NCBI RefSeq assembly: GCF_001425305.1
Contig: NZ_LMEE01000002.1
Location: forward strand, 3,284-67,283
Length of the DNA stretch: 64,000 bases
Source: Phenylobacterium sp. Root1290
Lineage (GTDB): Bacteria; Pseudomonadota; Alphaproteobacteria; Caulobacterales; Caulobacteraceae
Direction of reading: 5' to 3'
This document shows, piece by piece, positions 1 through 8,394 of the stretch. The notes beneath the pieces are model-generated. The model was not told the DNA's origin. It saw only the letters and a list, made by a program, of their open reading frames with translations, and did not search any database. Both the position numbers and the translations under genes were made by a program. The first letter of the stretch is position 1. Each line of letters starts with the position of its first letter.

Positions 1-636
1 CTGGGCCTGGAGACCTGCGCCACGCTGGGCATGCTGACCAAGGATCAGGCCCAGTCGCTGAAGGACGCGGGCCTGGACTACTACAACCACAACCTCGACA
101 CCGGCCCGGACTATTACGACAAGGTCGTCACCACCCGCACCTACCAGGACCGGCTCGACACCCTGGAGGCGGTGCGCAGCGTCGGCATGTCGACCTGCTG
201 CGGCGGCATCGTCGGCATGGGCGAGACGCGCACCGACCGCGCCGGCCTGCTGCACGCCCTGGCCACCCTGCCCGAGCATCCGAACTCGCTGCCGATCAAC
301 GACCTGATGCCGATCCCCGGCACCCCGCTGGGCGACTCCAAGGCCGTCGACCCGCTGGAGTTCGTGCGCATGATCGCCGTCGCCCGCATCCTCTGCCCCA
401 AGACCGTGGTCCGGCTCTCGGCCGGCCGCGAGCACATGAGCCGCGAACTTCAGGCGCTCTGCTTCATGGCCGGCGCCAACTCGATGTTCATCGGCGGACG
501 GCTGCTGACCACCGCCAACCCCGACAAGGACACCGACGCCGCTCTCATGGCCGACCTTGGCCTGCGGCCCATGACCATGGGCGAGCCGCGCCAGCGCGTC
601 GACCTCGCCCAGGCCGACGTGATGGGGATGGCCTAG
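1..636 (+). CDS. bioB: Biotin synthase, 3' part (cut by left window edge)
   Basis: Radical-SAM enzyme that inserts sulfur into dethiobiotin, the last step of biotin synthesis, in the cytoplasm. The reading frame is open from base 1, so the N-terminal part with the CxxxCxxC [4Fe-4S] motif lies outside the window. The visible 211 residues match the C-terminal half of the BioB barrel: YNHNLDT near residues 23-29, [10 protein letters not shown], the LMPIPGTPL segment, and the conserved arginine region VRLSAGRE, ending with the family's [10 protein letters not shown] and TTANPDKD. The stop TAG shares four bases (CTAG) with the stop of the convergent MFS gene. No other biotin genes are visible, so any bio operon lies to the left. 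Confidence 0.95.
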   Translation: MGLETCATLGMLTKDQAQSLKDAGLDYYNHNLDTGPDYYDKVVTTRTYQDRLDTLEAVRSVGMSTCCGGIVGMGETRTDRAGLLHALATLPEHPNSLPINDLMPIPGTPLGDSKAVDPLEFVRMIAVARILCPKTVVRLSAGREHMSRELQALCFMAGANSMFIGGRLLTTANPDKDTDAALMADLGLRPMTMGEPRQRVDLAQADVMGMA

Positions 637-1904
637 GTCTCCACGGGCGGCCGGCGGCAGATGAAGCCGTAGACCGCGATCCAAACGTAGCAGAGCGCGG
701 GCGCAAGCAGCGCCACGCTCAGACCGGCACGGTCCGCGACCATGCCGGTCAGCACCGGCACCACCGCCCCGCCGACGATCGCCAGGCACAGTAGGCCGGA
801 GCCTTGAGGCGTGTGCTCGCCCAGGCCCTCGATGCCCAGGGTGAAGATGGTCGGGAACATCACCGAATTGCAGAGCCCGATGGCCAGCACCGCCACGGCG
901 GAGACCAGGCCGACCGTGCCCGCCGAGATGCAGGCCAGCAGGCCGGCCCCGATGGCGCAGGCCATGAGTACGAGGCCAGCCGGAACCTTGCGCATCACCA
1001 CCGAACCTATGAACCGCCCGACCATCGCCCCGCCCCAGTAGAGCGCCACCAGCTGGCCAGCGGTGGCTGCGACAGCGCCAAGGGTCTTATCCTCCATCAG
1101 GTAGCTCACCAGCAGCGAGCCGATCGCCACCTCGGCGCCGACATAGAGGAAGATAGAAAGAGCCCCGAGCGCCAGCCGCGGACGCTTCAGCAACGCCGGC
1201 TTGAAGCCGCCGCTCGCCTCGCCCGCCGCCGACGGCGCGGCCGGCGAGCGGCGCAGGAACCAGAACACCAGGGCGAGGACCGCCAGGACCGCGGCAATGC
1301 CCAGGAACGGCGCCTGGACCGCATGAGCCTCGGCCTTGCGATAGACCTCCAGCGCCTGCGGCGTCAGGCTGGCGGCGTCAGGGTGCTCGACGCCGCCCTT
1401 CAGGATCAGCGCTGCGCCGACAAGCGGGCCGACGGTCGTGCCCAACGAATTGAACGCTTGGGCGAGGTTGAGACGCGAGTGCGCCAGCTCCGGCTTGCCG
1501 AGCAGCGCGATCAGCGGATTGGCCGCCACCTGCAGGGTCGTGATCCCCGCAGCCATCACGAACAGCGCCAGCAGGAAGGCCGGATAGATCCCCAGCTGCG
1601 CGGCCGGGGCGAACATCAGGCAGCCGGTCGCCATGACACCCAACCCCAGCACGATCTGGCGGAAGTACCCGATGCGCGCCAGCAGGATCGAGGCCGGAAT
1701 CGAAAACACCAGATAGCCGAGGAAGAAGGCGAACTGCGTCAGCATCGCCTCGGCGTAGTTGAGCTGGAACAGCCCTTTGAGCTTGGGGATCAGGGTGTCG
1801 ATCAGGACCGTCGCGAACCCCCAGGCGAAGAACAGCGACACTACCAGGGCCACGACCCGTCCCGCCGCCGCGCCCGCCCTCACGCTGCTTCCTATGGTGA
1901 CCAT
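633..1904 (-). CDS. FucP/GluP-type MFS sugar:proton symporter
   Basis: Inner-membrane major-facilitator porter of 423 residues with about 12 hydrophobic segments. The sequence resembles the fucose/glucose-galactose (FHS) branch: a [22 protein letters not shown] segment after the first helix (positions about 41-60) and [13 protein letters not shown] plus [16 protein letters not shown] in the middle, both typical of FucP/GluP. It probably carries the monosaccharide released by the GH3 enzyme encoded two bases upstream. The start is supported by a GGAG eight bases before the ATG, lying inside the end of the GH3 gene, which implies translational coupling. Exact sugar unknown; glucose is favoured because glucokinase lies in the same regulon. 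Confidence 0.88.
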   Translation of the reverse strand: MVTIGSSVRAGAAAGRVVALVVSLFFAWGFATVLIDTLIPKLKGLFQLNYAEAMLTQFAFFLGYLVFSIPASILLARIGYFRQIVLGLGVMATGCLMFAPAAQLGIYPAFLLALFVMAAGITTLQVAANPLIALLGKPELAHSRLNLAQAFNSLGTTVGPLVGAALILKGGVEHPDAASLTPQALEVYRKAEAHAVQAPFLGIAAVLAVLALVFWFLRRSPAAPSAAGEASGGFKPALLKRPRLALGALSIFLYVGAEVAIGSLLVSYLMEDKTLGAVAATAGQLVALYWGGAMVGRFIGSVVMRKVPAGLVLMACAIGAGLLACISAGTVGLVSAVAVLAIGLCNSVMFPTIFTLGIEGLGEHTPQGSGLLCLAIVGGAVVPVLTGMVADRAGLSVALLAPALCYVWIAVYGFICRRPPVET

Positions 1905-1906
1905 CT

Positions 1907-3859
1907 TCAGGGCTCCAGCCGATAGCCGAACCGATAGAGCGGATCGGCGCTGTCATGGGGTTTGTCGCTCGCCTGGGCCTTGACCGCCGCCATGGAGGAC
2001 GGGAGTTCGAAGGGCAACCGCCCCTCGGCCTTGGCCTTGCCGGTCAGCACGTCCAGCAGCGCGCCGTCGCTGACCCCGAAGTCGCCAATCAGCACGGCGG
2101 CCTTGCCCTTCAGGCCGGTCAGGATCGCGGGCCGGTCGAGGAAGACGCTGACGATGGTCGGGACCTTGGCGCTGATCGCCTTGATCGCTTCGAACTCCGG
2201 ATCTCCGTCCTTGAAGTCGAGGTCGCCCTCGTGCTGCATCAGGCCGAACAGGTAGTTGGGGTGCAGCACCTGGTGCGGCGCGCCGGTGCGGACGATGGCG
2301 ACGTCGGCCTGCTCGGGCGCATCGACCGCCACCAGGCCGGCGGCTTGCGCGGCGGTCCGATCGACGCCTTTCAGATAGACCTTGGCGCCGGCTTTCAGCG
2401 GCAGGTTTTCGGCCCGACGTTCCAGAAACACCAACGATCGGCTCTGAGCGGCGCGGCCTTCGGCCTGGAAGGCGGCCGAGCCGACGAGCCGGCCCGCGGC
2501 CGCAGGATCGACAAAGGGATTCTCGAACAGCCCCTGCTCGAACTTCTGAACCAGGATGCGCCGCACCGACTGGTCCAGCCGCGCCTCGCTGGCCTGGCCG
2601 GCCTTGACGATGCCGACCACCAGTTCGCTGTTCTCCGTGCCGCCGAACTGATCAACGCCGGCGTCCAGCGCCTTGGCGAAACGTTGTGTCTCCGTGAGAT
2701 CGTCGACGCCCCAGGGCATGCCGATGACCGGCGGTTCGCCCGGCTTCCAGCCGCCCTGGCAGACCGCTGGACAGTCGTTGGTGATCGCCCAGTCCGAGAC
2801 GATCACGCCCTTGAAACCGTAGGTCCCACGCAGCAGGTCGGTCAGCAGAAACTTGTTGAACCCGGCGCCCACCTGTTCGACCGGCTTGCCGTCGATGCTG
2901 AGGTTCTCGAGGATCGAATAGGTCGGCATGACGCCCGCCGCCTGGGCCGCGAAGGCGCCTTCGAACGGTTTGACGTGATAGGCGAAGTCTCCGCCCGGGA
3001 AGGTGGCGTAGCGGCCATAGGGGCTGTGGCTGTCCCAGCCGTCCTTGGCCGCGCCATAGCCGACCCAGTGCTTCACCACCGCGACGACGCTGTCCTTGTT
3101 CAGCCCGGTCTCGCCGGCCTGGAAGCCGGCGACATAGGCCCTGACCATGCGCGAGGCGAGATCGGCGTCCTCGCCGAAAGTGCCGGTGATCCGCGACCAG
3201 CGCGGTTCGGTCGCCAGGTCGGCCTGGGGCGACAGCGCCACATGGATTCCGACGGCCCGATACTCCGCCCGCGCCACCTCGCCGAACCGCTGCATCAAGG
3301 CCGCGTCGCCGATGGCCGCAAAGCCCAGGCTCTCGGGCCACTGCGAAAATCCCGCCGAGTCCACGCCGGCGCCCGCCGTGTGCTGGAAGTGGTTGCGCGG
3401 ATCGGTGCTGATGGTCGCCGGAACGCCCAGGCGGCTCTGCTCGGCCAGAGCCTGGACCTTGTTGTTCTCTTCGGCCAACGCCGCGCCCGGGCCGCTCAGT
3501 CGGGTGATGAAACTGGAGACACGCTTATCCTCGATCAGCCGGGCGGCGCCGGTCAGGTCGTAGGCCGCGCCTGAACCGAAGGTGTTTCCCGGCGCCGGCA
3601 GCGTGCCGTGCATCATGGTCCCGGCCTTTTCTTCAAGCGTCATGCGTTGCGTCAGGTCCGCAGCCCGCACGTCAGCCGACAGCCGCCAGTCCTCATAGGG
3701 CTCAAGCTTGCCGTTCCGGTTGAGGTCCTTGAAAACCAGTCCGTCCATCGTAAGGCGCGGCGCGGTGCGAGCGCCAAGTTCGGGCTGCTGCGCAGCCAAG
3801 GCCGGCCCTGCAGCCAACACTCCAAGCGCCATCCAGGCATAACGCCAGCCAGCCATCAT
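1907..3859 (-). CDS. Glycoside hydrolase family 3 beta-glucosidase, exported
   Basis: Periplasmic or surface GH3 exo-beta-glucosidase (BglX/ExoP-like) that would cut glucose from beta-glucans or cello-oligosaccharides. The chosen start (3859, or 3856 one codon on) follows GGGAGGGG and gives a signal peptide ending ALAA; the longer open frame to 3967 only reads through the promoter and operator. From this start, residues 45-58 form an EF-hand-like loop (DLNRNGKLEPYEDW). STDPRNH is near 151-157, the KH pair of the (alpha/beta)8 domain is at 263-264, and the nucleophile Asp of VSDW is near 356. Length of about 650 residues is normal for a two-domain GH3. An operator sits 110-123 bp upstream, overlapping the glucokinase stop. 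It forms an operon with the MFS porter. Confidence 0.93.
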   Translation of the reverse strand: MMAGWRYAWMALGVLAAGPALAAQQPELGARTAPRLTMDGLVFKDLNRNGKLEPYEDWRLSADVRAADLTQRMTLEEKAGTMMHGTLPAPGNTFGSGAAYDLTGAARLIEDKRVSSFITRLSGPGAALAEENNKVQALAEQSRLGVPATISTDPRNHFQHTAGAGVDSAGFSQWPESLGFAAIGDAALMQRFGEVARAEYRAVGIHVALSPQADLATEPRWSRITGTFGEDADLASRMVRAYVAGFQAGETGLNKDSVVAVVKHWVGYGAAKDGWDSHSPYGRYATFPGGDFAYHVKPFEGAFAAQAAGVMPTYSILENLSIDGKPVEQVGAGFNKFLLTDLLRGTYGFKGVIVSDWAITNDCPAVCQGGWKPGEPPVIGMPWGVDDLTETQRFAKALDAGVDQFGGTENSELVVGIVKAGQASEARLDQSVRRILVQKFEQGLFENPFVDPAAAGRLVGSAAFQAEGRAAQSRSLVFLERRAENLPLKAGAKVYLKGVDRTAAQAAGLVAVDAPEQADVAIVRTGAPHQVLHPNYLFGLMQHEGDLDFKDGDPEFEAIKAISAKVPTIVSVFLDRPAILTGLKGKAAVLIGDFGVSDGALLDVLTGKAKAEGRLPFELPSSMAAVKAQASDKPHDSADPLYRFGYRLEP

Positions 3860-3968
3860 CCCCTCCCAATTCTTGTTCTTCTTCCAACCGCAAAGTGCGG
3901 CGGGCCCCGGGGGCATCCGGGACCCGCCAGTTCCGCGCGGGTTGGCGCGAGGCCAAACCACACGCAAC

Positions 3969-3982
3969 TGATAACGTTGTCA
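3969..3982. promoter_or_regulatory. LacI-type operator in front of the GH3-MFS operon
   Basis: TGATAACGTTGTCA, a near-perfect 14-bp palindrome with one mismatched pair and the central CG typical of LacI-family operators. The last three bases are the stop codon (TCA on plus, TGA on minus) of glucokinase, so the operator is built into the end of the upstream gene. A 22-bp stretch starting at 3968 is repeated exactly at 12121-12142. Binding is inferred, not shown. Confidence 0.75.
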
Positions 3983-4984
3983 ATCGCTCATTTGAAACGC
4001 CTGCGGCGAAAGGCGACGAGCAATCCTTGCAGCCCCCAACAGCGCCGTGTGCGGCTGTACGACGAGGCGAGTCGGCACGGTTTCGACGAGGCTGGAGAGC
4101 CGTCCCTTGGCCTCGAAGCGCTCGCGGAACACACCGCCCGTCAAGAACCTCTCAACGCCCTCCAGCAGGCCGCCGGCCAGATAGACCCCTCCCCTCGCGC
4201 CGAAGGTCAGGGCGGCGTCGCCGCAGACGGAGCCGAACACCGCACAGAACAGTTCGACCGCCGCCGTGCAGCGCGCATCGACACCGGTGCAGGCGCGCGC
4301 CACGATGTCTTCTGACGACAGCGCCACGGGTGCAGTCTCCCCGCCGATCTCAGCCAGGATCGCATGCAGCGCCTGGAGACCCGGCCCCGACAGCAGGCGT
4401 TCGATCGACACGCGGCCATGGCGCCGGGTCAGCGCCCGCCACACCTCGATCTCAAGCTCGTCGGTCGGCGCGAATGCGGCGTGGCCGCCCTCGCTGGGCA
4501 GCACTTGAGCCGGCCCTTCCGCGCGCCAGACCAACGCGGCCAGGCCAAATCCAGTGCCGGCGCCGGCGACCACCAGCGGCGCCCGGGTGAGCCCCGGCAG
4601 TTCCGGTCCGATCGCCAGACTGTCCTCTGGCGCCAGTATGGCGACCCCCGTGGCCAGCGCCTCGAAGTCATTGACCAGCCGGGCTCGCGAAAAGCCGAGC
4701 CCCATCATCTCGACCTCGGACGCGTCCCAGGGGGCGTTGGTCAGTCGCGCCGCCCCGTCGGCGACCGGGCCCGCCACCGCGATGGTGGCGGTCGCCGGCA
4801 GCGCGGCCAGGTCGGCTGAACCCAGGAAGGCCTCCGCCGCCGAGGCCAGGCTGGGGTGGTCCTTGCAAAGCACATTGCCGGTCAGGACGATCGACGGACG
4901 CGCACCCTGCAGGTCGGCGACCGCGAACCGCGCATTCGTGCCGCCGACGTCGCCGACCAGGGCGAAACTCGCATCTCTCCGCAT
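3980..4984 (-). CDS. glk: Glucokinase
   Basis: Cytoplasmic ATP-dependent glucose 6-kinase of the bacterial Glk (PF02685) family, 334 residues. The phosphate-binding motif GDVGGTNARF is at residues 11-20, LVNDFEA with the probable catalytic base Asp106 at 103-109, and the second glycine loop GAGTGFG at 141-147. The EGGHAAFAP and IERLLSGPGL segments match E. coli Glk closely. It is the last gene of the receptor-phosphatase-glucokinase operon, 9 bp after the phosphatase stop, with no strong ribosome-binding site of its own. Context fits phosphorylation of glucose brought in by the neighbouring MFS porter. Confidence 0.95.
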   Translation of the reverse strand: MRRDASFALVGDVGGTNARFAVADLQGARPSIVLTGNVLCKDHPSLASAAEAFLGSADLAALPATATIAVAGPVADGAARLTNAPWDASEVEMMGLGFSRARLVNDFEALATGVAILAPEDSLAIGPELPGLTRAPLVVAGAGTGFGLAALVWRAEGPAQVLPSEGGHAAFAPTDELEIEVWRALTRRHGRVSIERLLSGPGLQALHAILAEIGGETAPVALSSEDIVARACTGVDARCTAAVELFCAVFGSVCGDAALTFGARGGVYLAGGLLEGVERFLTGGVFRERFEAKGRLSSLVETVPTRLVVQPHTALLGAARIARRLSPQAFQMSD

Positions 4985-4993
4985 GGCGGCCCG

Positions 4994-5800
4994 TCAGTAC
5001 GGGGACTGAGCAATGAGCGTGGCTTCCGCCTCGCAGGAGGGCGGCTTCTCGCCGTCCGTGCGGAGCTTGGCCAGTTCGGCGCGCGCGGCGTCCATATCGG
5101 TCCTGAACTCGGGCGAGCCATGCAGGGTCGCGAAGGTGGCGCTGGCCACGACCGCTCCGGCTTCCACTGCGCTGGCGTTGTGCGCCCCGCAGACCGCACG
5201 GCTCTGCCCGTAGGCGCGCCCCCGCGCCAGAATCTCGGTCGCACGGTCAGGCGCCAACTCGGCCAGGACCAGCGCCCAGGACCAACCCCAGACGGTGTGA
5301 CCCGATGGATAGTCGAAGCTGCTGGCGACCTGCGCCGTCGGCTGGCAGATCTCGCCCTGCGCGACCTGGAACGGACGCAGGCGCTTGAAGTGATGCTTGG
5401 CGCTCTCGTTGGCGATCATCGCGTCGCCCAGCACCCGAAGCATGACGCCGTTCAGCTTGGGCGCGTTGGTCGGGGTCATCTTCACCCCGACCGCACAGGA
5501 GAACGCCTCCATCATGCCCGACGGCATCATGTCGACGTCTCGCGTGGCCAGCTTCCAGCGCTCACTGTCCTTCAGGCCTCGCGTGGACTGGAAGACCTGG
5601 CGGTCGACCTGGTCACGCGGATCGCCGTCGGTGGGCGCCGGGGGCACGATGTGCGCGGCGTTCAGGGCGCCCGGCGCCAGGTAGCCCTTGGGCAGGGTCG
5701 GGAACTTGACCGGCTCGGAGCCCGCGAGGGCGGCGCCGGCCAGGATCGAAATCCCGGCGGCGACCAGCCCGGCGCGCAGGGGCCTGCGCTTGTCCTTCAT
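4994..5800 (-). CDS. Class A (PAP2-fold) acid phosphatase-like protein, atypical active site
   Basis: Exported 268-residue protein of the PhoN / vanadium-haloperoxidase-like phosphatase family. The start at 5800 lies 29 bp after the receptor stop and gives a cleavable signal peptide (Arg/Lys-rich, then hydrophobic, ending ALAG). Two of the three family motifs are intact: KX6RP (Lys135, Arg142, Pro143) and PSGH (165-168). The third begins normally (SR 200-201, His207), but the conserved Asp four residues after that His is Ala211. Because this Asp orients the nucleophilic His in characterised members, activity may be altered. Its place between a TonB receptor and glucokinase suggests a phosphorylated sugar or glucan substrate, but that is a guess. 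Confidence 0.85.
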   Translation of the reverse strand: MKDKRRPLRAGLVAAGISILAGAALAGSEPVKFPTLPKGYLAPGALNAAHIVPPAPTDGDPRDQVDRQVFQSTRGLKDSERWKLATRDVDMMPSGMMEAFSCAVGVKMTPTNAPKLNGVMLRVLGDAMIANESAKHHFKRLRPFQVAQGEICQPTAQVASSFDYPSGHTVWGWSWALVLAELAPDRATEILARGRAYGQSRAVCGAHNASAVEAGAVVASATFATLHGSPEFRTDMDAARAELAKLRTDGEKPPSCEAEATLIAQSPY

Positions 5801-5829
5801 GATGGTTCTCTCAAAGCTGTGTGGGAGGA

Positions 5830-7974
5830 TCAGTTGAACTTGAAGCCGGCCTTCACGCCGAAGGTCCGCGGCGCGCCGTAGCTGCCGAAGAAATTCCGCG
5901 CCGAGTCCGTGCTGACCGACAGCAGGACCGCCTCGTCCTCGAGGTTGTCGGCGAAGGCCTCGGCGTACCAACCGCCATCGTCGTCATAACGCAGGCTGAT
6001 GTCGGTCGCGGTGTAGGCGTCCTGACTGGCCTGACCGTAGGGATTGAGGCTCACGCCCGCGACGGTGATGCGCCGGTCGTTGAACTCGGTGAAGAACACC
6101 TCGGACTGGTAGCGGGTGCTGATGCGGGCGGTCAGTTGTCCGGAGGCCATCGGAATGGCGTAGGCCACGCCGATATTGCCGTTCCAGCGCGGCGCACGCG
6201 GCAGGGTGTTCCCCGAGAGGTCCAGGACCGTCCCATAGAGCGGATCGATGGCGCCGACGTAGCGATCGAACTTGGCGTCGAGGTAGCCCAGCGAGGCGTC
6301 GACGCTCAGCGCCTCGGTGATCCGCGCGCGGCCCTCGAACTCGATCCCCCAGACGCTCGAGACCCCTGCGTTGGTGGTCAGCGCCCGCACGACCCCGTTC
6401 TCGTCAGGCGCCACGGAGACCACCTGCAGGTCCTTGTAGTCGTAATAGAAGGCCGAGAAGTTCGCGAGCAGGCGGCGATCCAGGAAGTAGTTCTTCGAGC
6501 CGGCCTCATAGGCGGTCAGGGTCTCGGGACCGAAGTTTCGGTTGCTGGAGAAGCCGCCCGCCTTGTAGCCGGTCGAGACGCTGCCATAGACCATGTTGTC
6601 GGGCGTGATCTCCCAGTCGGCGCCCAGCCGCCAGGTGGTCTTGGCCCAGGAGCCGGAGTCGGGCCGGAAGGTGTTGACGGTGGTTCCCAGCGGCCGGGTC
6701 AAGCCGACCGGGTTGCCCTTGCGGTCCTCCGAGTAGCGGACACCGGCGAAGACCGTGAAGGTGTCGGTGAGATCGTAGTCGGCCTGGCCGAAAACCGCCC
6801 AGGATTCGGCGAACCGCTCGGGCCGCTGCAGCACCACCCCCGTCGTGCGCGCGAGGTTGGTGTACTGGTAGAGGTTATCGTCGTTGGTTTCCTTGATGTA
6901 GAAGGCGCCAAGGATGTACTTCAGCGCCCCGTCGCCCGACGACGCAAGACGAAGTTCCTGAGAGAACGTCTTGTTATAATTGAAGTAAGAGATCGTCTGC
7001 GTGCCCGTCGCCGTGGCGTCGCCGTCGCTCGTCACGTCCTGATCGTCGGCGCGATAGGCGGTCACCGAAACGATATCCAATGCGTCCAGCGCATAGGTCG
7101 CCTCGGCCGCCACGCCCCAGATCTTGTTGTTGATCCGGCCCGCCGTATTGGTCTCGGCGCGATATGGGGCGCTGCGTCCGGAGGCGATGTAGCTGACCGC
7201 CCCGTTGCCGATCAGGACGTTGCCGGTCCCCGCGCCGCCCGCGTGATAGTAGTCGGCCGAGAGCAGCAGCCGCAGCCGCTCGCCCGGCGTGAACAGCAGG
7301 TGGACGCGTCCCGCCTCCTCCTTGGCGTCGCCCAGGTCGGGCATGCCCGGAGCGACGTTCTCCTGATAGCCGTCGCGGCGGTTGATGATGAACGCCGCGC
7401 GCGCCGCCAGCGTGTCGTCGACGATCGGGAAATTGTACATGCCCTGAGCGGTGAAGCGGCCGTAGGCGCCGACCAGGATTTCGCCCGCCGCCTGACCGGT
7501 GTTCATGACCGGCTTGCGGGTGATGATGTTCAGGCTGCCGGCCGTGGCGTTGCGACCCCAGAGCGTGCCCTGCGGCCCGCGCAGCACCTCCACCCGCTCA
7601 AGATCGTAGAACACCGAGTTCGCGCCCGAAGGCCGGGGCAGGTAGACGCCGTCCAGGTGGAAGGCGACCGAGGGGTCGCGTTGCGGCACGACGCCGGCCG
7701 AGCTGACGCCGCGGATGCTGATGATCACCTCGTTGCCGGCCTGGCCGATGTTGAGGTTCGGCACCTTGCCGGTCAGGTCGCCGGCGTCGACGACGTTCTG
7801 CTGCTGCAGGACGTCGCCGCTGATGGCGCTGACCGCCAGCGGCGTCGCCTGGACCGTGCCTTCGCGCTTCTGGGCGGTGACCACGACCTCCTCGACCTGG
7901 ACGTCGGACTGCGCCTGGGCCGTTCCGGCCAGGGCCAAGGTCGCGGCTCCGGCCAGCCACATGAGCTTGTTCAT
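5830..7974 (-). CDS. TonB-dependent receptor (sugar-regulon copy 1)
   Basis: Outer-membrane active transporter, 714 residues. It has a signal peptide ending AQAQ, a TonB-box-like VEEVVVTAQKR, a plug domain with YDLERVEVLRGPQGTLWGRN and LNIITRKP, then a 22-strand barrel ending in an aromatic-rich strand with terminal GFKFN. It begins an operon with the phosphatase-like protein and glucokinase and is controlled by two LacI-type operators 240-280 bp upstream, next to a divergent lacI gene. By context it should import an oligosaccharide or beta-glucoside across the outer membrane. GGGAGA precedes the ATG. It lacks the extra N-terminal signalling domain of FecA-like receptors. Confidence 0.93.
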   Translation of the reverse strand: MNKLMWLAGAATLALAGTAQAQSDVQVEEVVVTAQKREGTVQATPLAVSAISGDVLQQQNVVDAGDLTGKVPNLNIGQAGNEVIISIRGVSSAGVVPQRDPSVAFHLDGVYLPRPSGANSVFYDLERVEVLRGPQGTLWGRNATAGSLNIITRKPVMNTGQAAGEILVGAYGRFTAQGMYNFPIVDDTLAARAAFIINRRDGYQENVAPGMPDLGDAKEEAGRVHLLFTPGERLRLLLSADYYHAGGAGTGNVLIGNGAVSYIASGRSAPYRAETNTAGRINNKIWGVAAEATYALDALDIVSVTAYRADDQDVTSDGDATATGTQTISYFNYNKTFSQELRLASSGDGALKYILGAFYIKETNDDNLYQYTNLARTTGVVLQRPERFAESWAVFGQADYDLTDTFTVFAGVRYSEDRKGNPVGLTRPLGTTVNTFRPDSGSWAKTTWRLGADWEITPDNMVYGSVSTGYKAGGFSSNRNFGPETLTAYEAGSKNYFLDRRLLANFSAFYYDYKDLQVVSVAPDENGVVRALTTNAGVSSVWGIEFEGRARITEALSVDASLGYLDAKFDRYVGAIDPLYGTVLDLSGNTLPRAPRWNGNIGVAYAIPMASGQLTARISTRYQSEVFFTEFNDRRITVAGVSLNPYGQASQDAYTATDISLRYDDDGGWYAEAFADNLEDEAVLLSVSTDSARNFFGSYGAPRTFGVKAGFKFN

Positions 7975-8217
7975 TCGCGTTCTCCCTGAGTGCGGCCCGG
8001 CGTCATGGCTCTGGCCGTCTGTTCTTGATTGGTCGTCGTCGCGTGCGGGCGGACGGCCCCTAGCGGTCCCCAGGCCTCGTGCTGGGCGCAGCCGTGCTCA
8101 CGGCCAGAATCGTGCTGGTCATCGTCGTTTCCCCCTGCGTGGCCGGTATCGAGCGTCCGGCCATCCTGCTTCCCGCCCCGTCTCTGCGGGCCGGCCAAGG
8201 TGAAGGTGGACGCGATC

Positions 8218-8231
8218 AGATAACGTTGTCA
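8218..8231. promoter_or_regulatory. LacI-type operator, left copy of a pair
   Basis: AGATAACGTTGTCA. Together with the copy at 8241-8254 it forms a 45-bp perfect inverted structure, with 18-bp arms 8214-8231 and 8241-8258 around a 9-bp spacer. The centres are 23 bp apart, about two helical turns, so two dimers could bind on nearly the same face. Confidence 0.75.
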
Positions 8232-8240
8232 ATTCGAATC

Positions 8241-8254
8241 TGACAACGTTATCT
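8241..8254. promoter_or_regulatory. LacI-type operator, right copy of a pair
   Basis: TGACAACGTTATCT, the exact inverted copy of the site at 8218-8231. It lies nearest the divergent lacI gene, so binding here would serve autoregulation as well as control of the receptor operon. Confidence 0.75.
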
Positions 8255-8394
8255 GATCAGCCTTGAAGCATTGTTGCGAACGCCCGGTCAGGGATGCGCA
8301 TTGGGCGATGGCGGAAGATGTTTCGCGGCGGCAGGCACTTGCGGGCGGAAGCGAAGCGCGCGAGAGCTTTCACTCCGTGCGGCTGGAGATTGGC

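Larger units (their letters stand above)
7975..8394. other. Divergent control region between TonB receptor and lacI
   Basis: About 420 bp without a convincing gene. It holds the paired operators at 8218-8231 and 8241-8254, and a long untranslated leader of roughly 240 bp for the receptor transcript. The minus-strand leader contains one short frame, 8122 to 8060, of 20 codons plus stop behind a GGGGGAAA. This might be a leader peptide but has no recognisable regulatory content. The lacI frame is open from TTG 8263, with ATG at 8308, but the HTH begins only after 8395. Confidence 0.55.

Noticed and set aside
5821..7989. 722-codon open frame on the plus strand
   Set aside because: Antisense to the first TonB receptor; composition is that of a shadow frame.
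7971..8198. 75-codon minus-strand frame before the first TonB receptor
   Set aside because: Low-complexity Gly/Arg/Asp/His composition, overlaps the receptor start, no motif.
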